Shown here in pieces: positions 63,171 through 64,000 of a stretch of 64,000 bases of DNA. Each line of letters starts with the position of its first letter. Position 1 is the stretch's first letter. A program made the position numbers and the translations under genes. The notes beneath the pieces are model-generated. The model was given only the letters and a program-made list of their open reading frames with translations, had not been told where the DNA came from and did no database searches. Origin of the DNA: Caldilineaceae bacterium (GTDB lineage Bacteria > Chloroflexota > Anaerolineae > Caldilineales > Caldilineaceae); assembly GCA_022824025.1 (NCBI GenBank), contig JAJEBF010000014.1:62001-126000 (forward strand), written 5' to 3'.

Positions 63171-64000
63171 ATGCCGCGCATTAACAGAGCCATCGAGCTG
63201 CTGGAAGCAGGACAGCCCGTCTACTACTCAGGCGTCCGCGGTGGACTGACCTACGAAAACGGAACGGCCCATCGAGACACTTGGGCCGATTACCTGATGG
63301 TCGAATTTGAGCATGGCGCCTTCGATCCGGTCGGGCTGAGTAACTTCATGCGCGGGCTCGTCGATGCCGGCGAGACCAGAAGCGGGCACCGGACGCCGGC
63401 CGTCATCTGCACCTTGCCCACCGACGGCACGGACGAACACGTCATGCGCGCCAACGCATGGATGGTAAAACAGGTTCTGGCGCGCGGCGTACACGGCATC
63501 CTGCTCTGCCATGCCGAAACGCCCGGCGCCGTCCGCGCCTTTGTCGAGGCCTCCCGCTATCCCGTCCATTCAGTTGGCGTTTCCGACGGCCCGAACGGGC
63601 TCTCGCAAGGACGAAGAGGCGCCGGCGGACAGGGCTCGGCCGCCGCCATCTGGGGCCTCACGCCGCAGGAATACGTCCAAAAGGCTGACGTCTGGCCGCT
63701 CAATCCTGAAGGTGAAATCTTGCTCGGCCTCAAAATCGAGAACCGCCGCGCCCTGGCAAACGCCGAAGCCAGCGCTGCTGTGCCCGGCATCGCCTTCGCC
63801 GAGTGGGGGCCAGGCGACATGGGCATGAGCCTGGGACACCCTGACGCGCACGACCCGCCCTATCCTGCCGAAATGAGCGCCGCCCGCGCCCGCGTCAAGG
63901 CCGCTTGCGACGCCTCCAATGTCTTCTTCCTCAACGGCGTCCGACCCGACGACGTAAAGGAACGCATCGACGAAGGCGTCATGATCGGCTCCGCAACCGA
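63171..64000 (+). CDS. HpcH/HpaI (aldolase/citrate lyase) family aldolase, 3' end beyond window
   Basis: The frame runs open from ATG 63171 to the end of the window, 276 codons, near the full length of the family. AGGGAG lies about ten bases upstream. The fold is recognisable in DYLMVEFEHGAFD near residue 40, the metal-ligand loop LLCHAETPGAVRAF (E116), and FAEWGPGDMGMSLGHP, the counterpart of the GPxDLxxSLG loop that supplies the second metal-binding acid. Relatives are class II 2-keto-3-deoxy-acid aldolases that split sugar-derived oxoacids to pyruvate and an aldehyde. Pyruvate could feed the dehydrogenase complex encoded next to it. Confidence 0.88.
   Translation, partial: MPRINRAIELLEAGQPVYYSGVRGGLTYENGTAHRDTWADYLMVEFEHGAFDPVGLSNFMRGLVDAGETRSGHRTPAVICTLPTDGTDEHVMRANAWMVKQVLARGVHGILLCHAETPGAVRAFVEASRYPVHSVGVSDGPNGLSQGRRGAGGQGSAAAIWGLTPQEYVQKADVWPLNPEGEILLGLKIENRRALANAEASAAVPGIAFAEWGPGDMGMSLGHPDAHDPPYPAEMSAARARVKAACDASNVFFLNGVRPDDVKERIDEGVMIGSAT

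Overview
The window is high-GC bacterial chromosome with dense same-strand operons and no ribosomal RNA, tRNA, insertion sequence, phage gene or CRISPR array that I can see. Gene content suggests an uncultured Chloroflexota (Anaerolineae/Caldilineae- or SAR202-like). The pointers are a family-5 solute transporter with a very long lipoprotein, repeated Gfo/Idh/MocA oxidoreductases, a phytanoyl-CoA-type dioxygenase, a molybdenum hydroxylase, a long glycosyltransferase-4 run and a methionyl-tRNA synthetase of the type with a degenerate KMSKS loop. This placement is inference; no marker gene here fixes the phylum.

Layout. (1) 1-1.4 kb, minus: a DegT/StrS aminotransferase and the first codons of a Tat-signal protein. 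(2) 2.0-9.9 kb, plus: a clear promoter, a sialidase-like propeller, DppB/C/D/F-type transporter genes and a 709-residue binding lipoprotein, closed by a perfect 32-bp palindrome; then a class IV aminotransferase. (3) 10.9-17.1 kb, minus: Gfo/Idh/MocA oxidoreductase, GH63-type glucosidase, fumarylacetoacetase-family hydrolase and methyltransferase. (4) 17.2-22.2 kb, plus: three consecutive Gfo/Idh/MocA genes (the first two a recent tandem duplicate), a PhyH-like dioxygenase and an isochorismatase-like hydrolase. (5) 22.2-36 kb, plus: an exonuclease-DinG helicase fusion followed by a surface-polysaccharide cluster of seven GT4 enzymes, one GT2 enzyme and a Wzx-type flippase. (6) 36-42.7 kb, minus: metG, a GT-C-like membrane protein, a VanW protein and coaX. 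(7) 42.8-47.5 kb, plus: a YesL-like membrane protein and a two-gene molybdenum hydroxylase whose N-terminal ferredoxin domain has lost all four cluster cysteines. (8) 47.7-54.7 kb: SDR, PPK2 kinase and glutaredoxin (minus), then a convergent pair, a YdiJ-type FAD/Fe-S dehydrogenase and an ADHFE1-type hydroxyacid-oxoacid transhydrogenase. (9) 55.0-64 kb, plus: a promoter and nine genes: Ldh2-type dehydrogenase, propeller, TIM-barrel isomerase, D-2-hydroxyacid dehydrogenase, SDR, 2-oxoacid dehydrogenase E1 alpha, E1 beta, E2, and an HpcH/HpaI aldolase cut by the window end.

The genes describe a heterotroph that imports and dismantles sugars, sugar acids and hydroxy acids and builds a surface glycan. 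The least conventional elements are the molybdenum hydroxylase with a broken canonical electron path, the 9-kb oxidative operon ending in a private 2-oxoacid dehydrogenase and aldolase, and the juxtaposed pair predicted to make and re-oxidise D-2-hydroxyglutarate.
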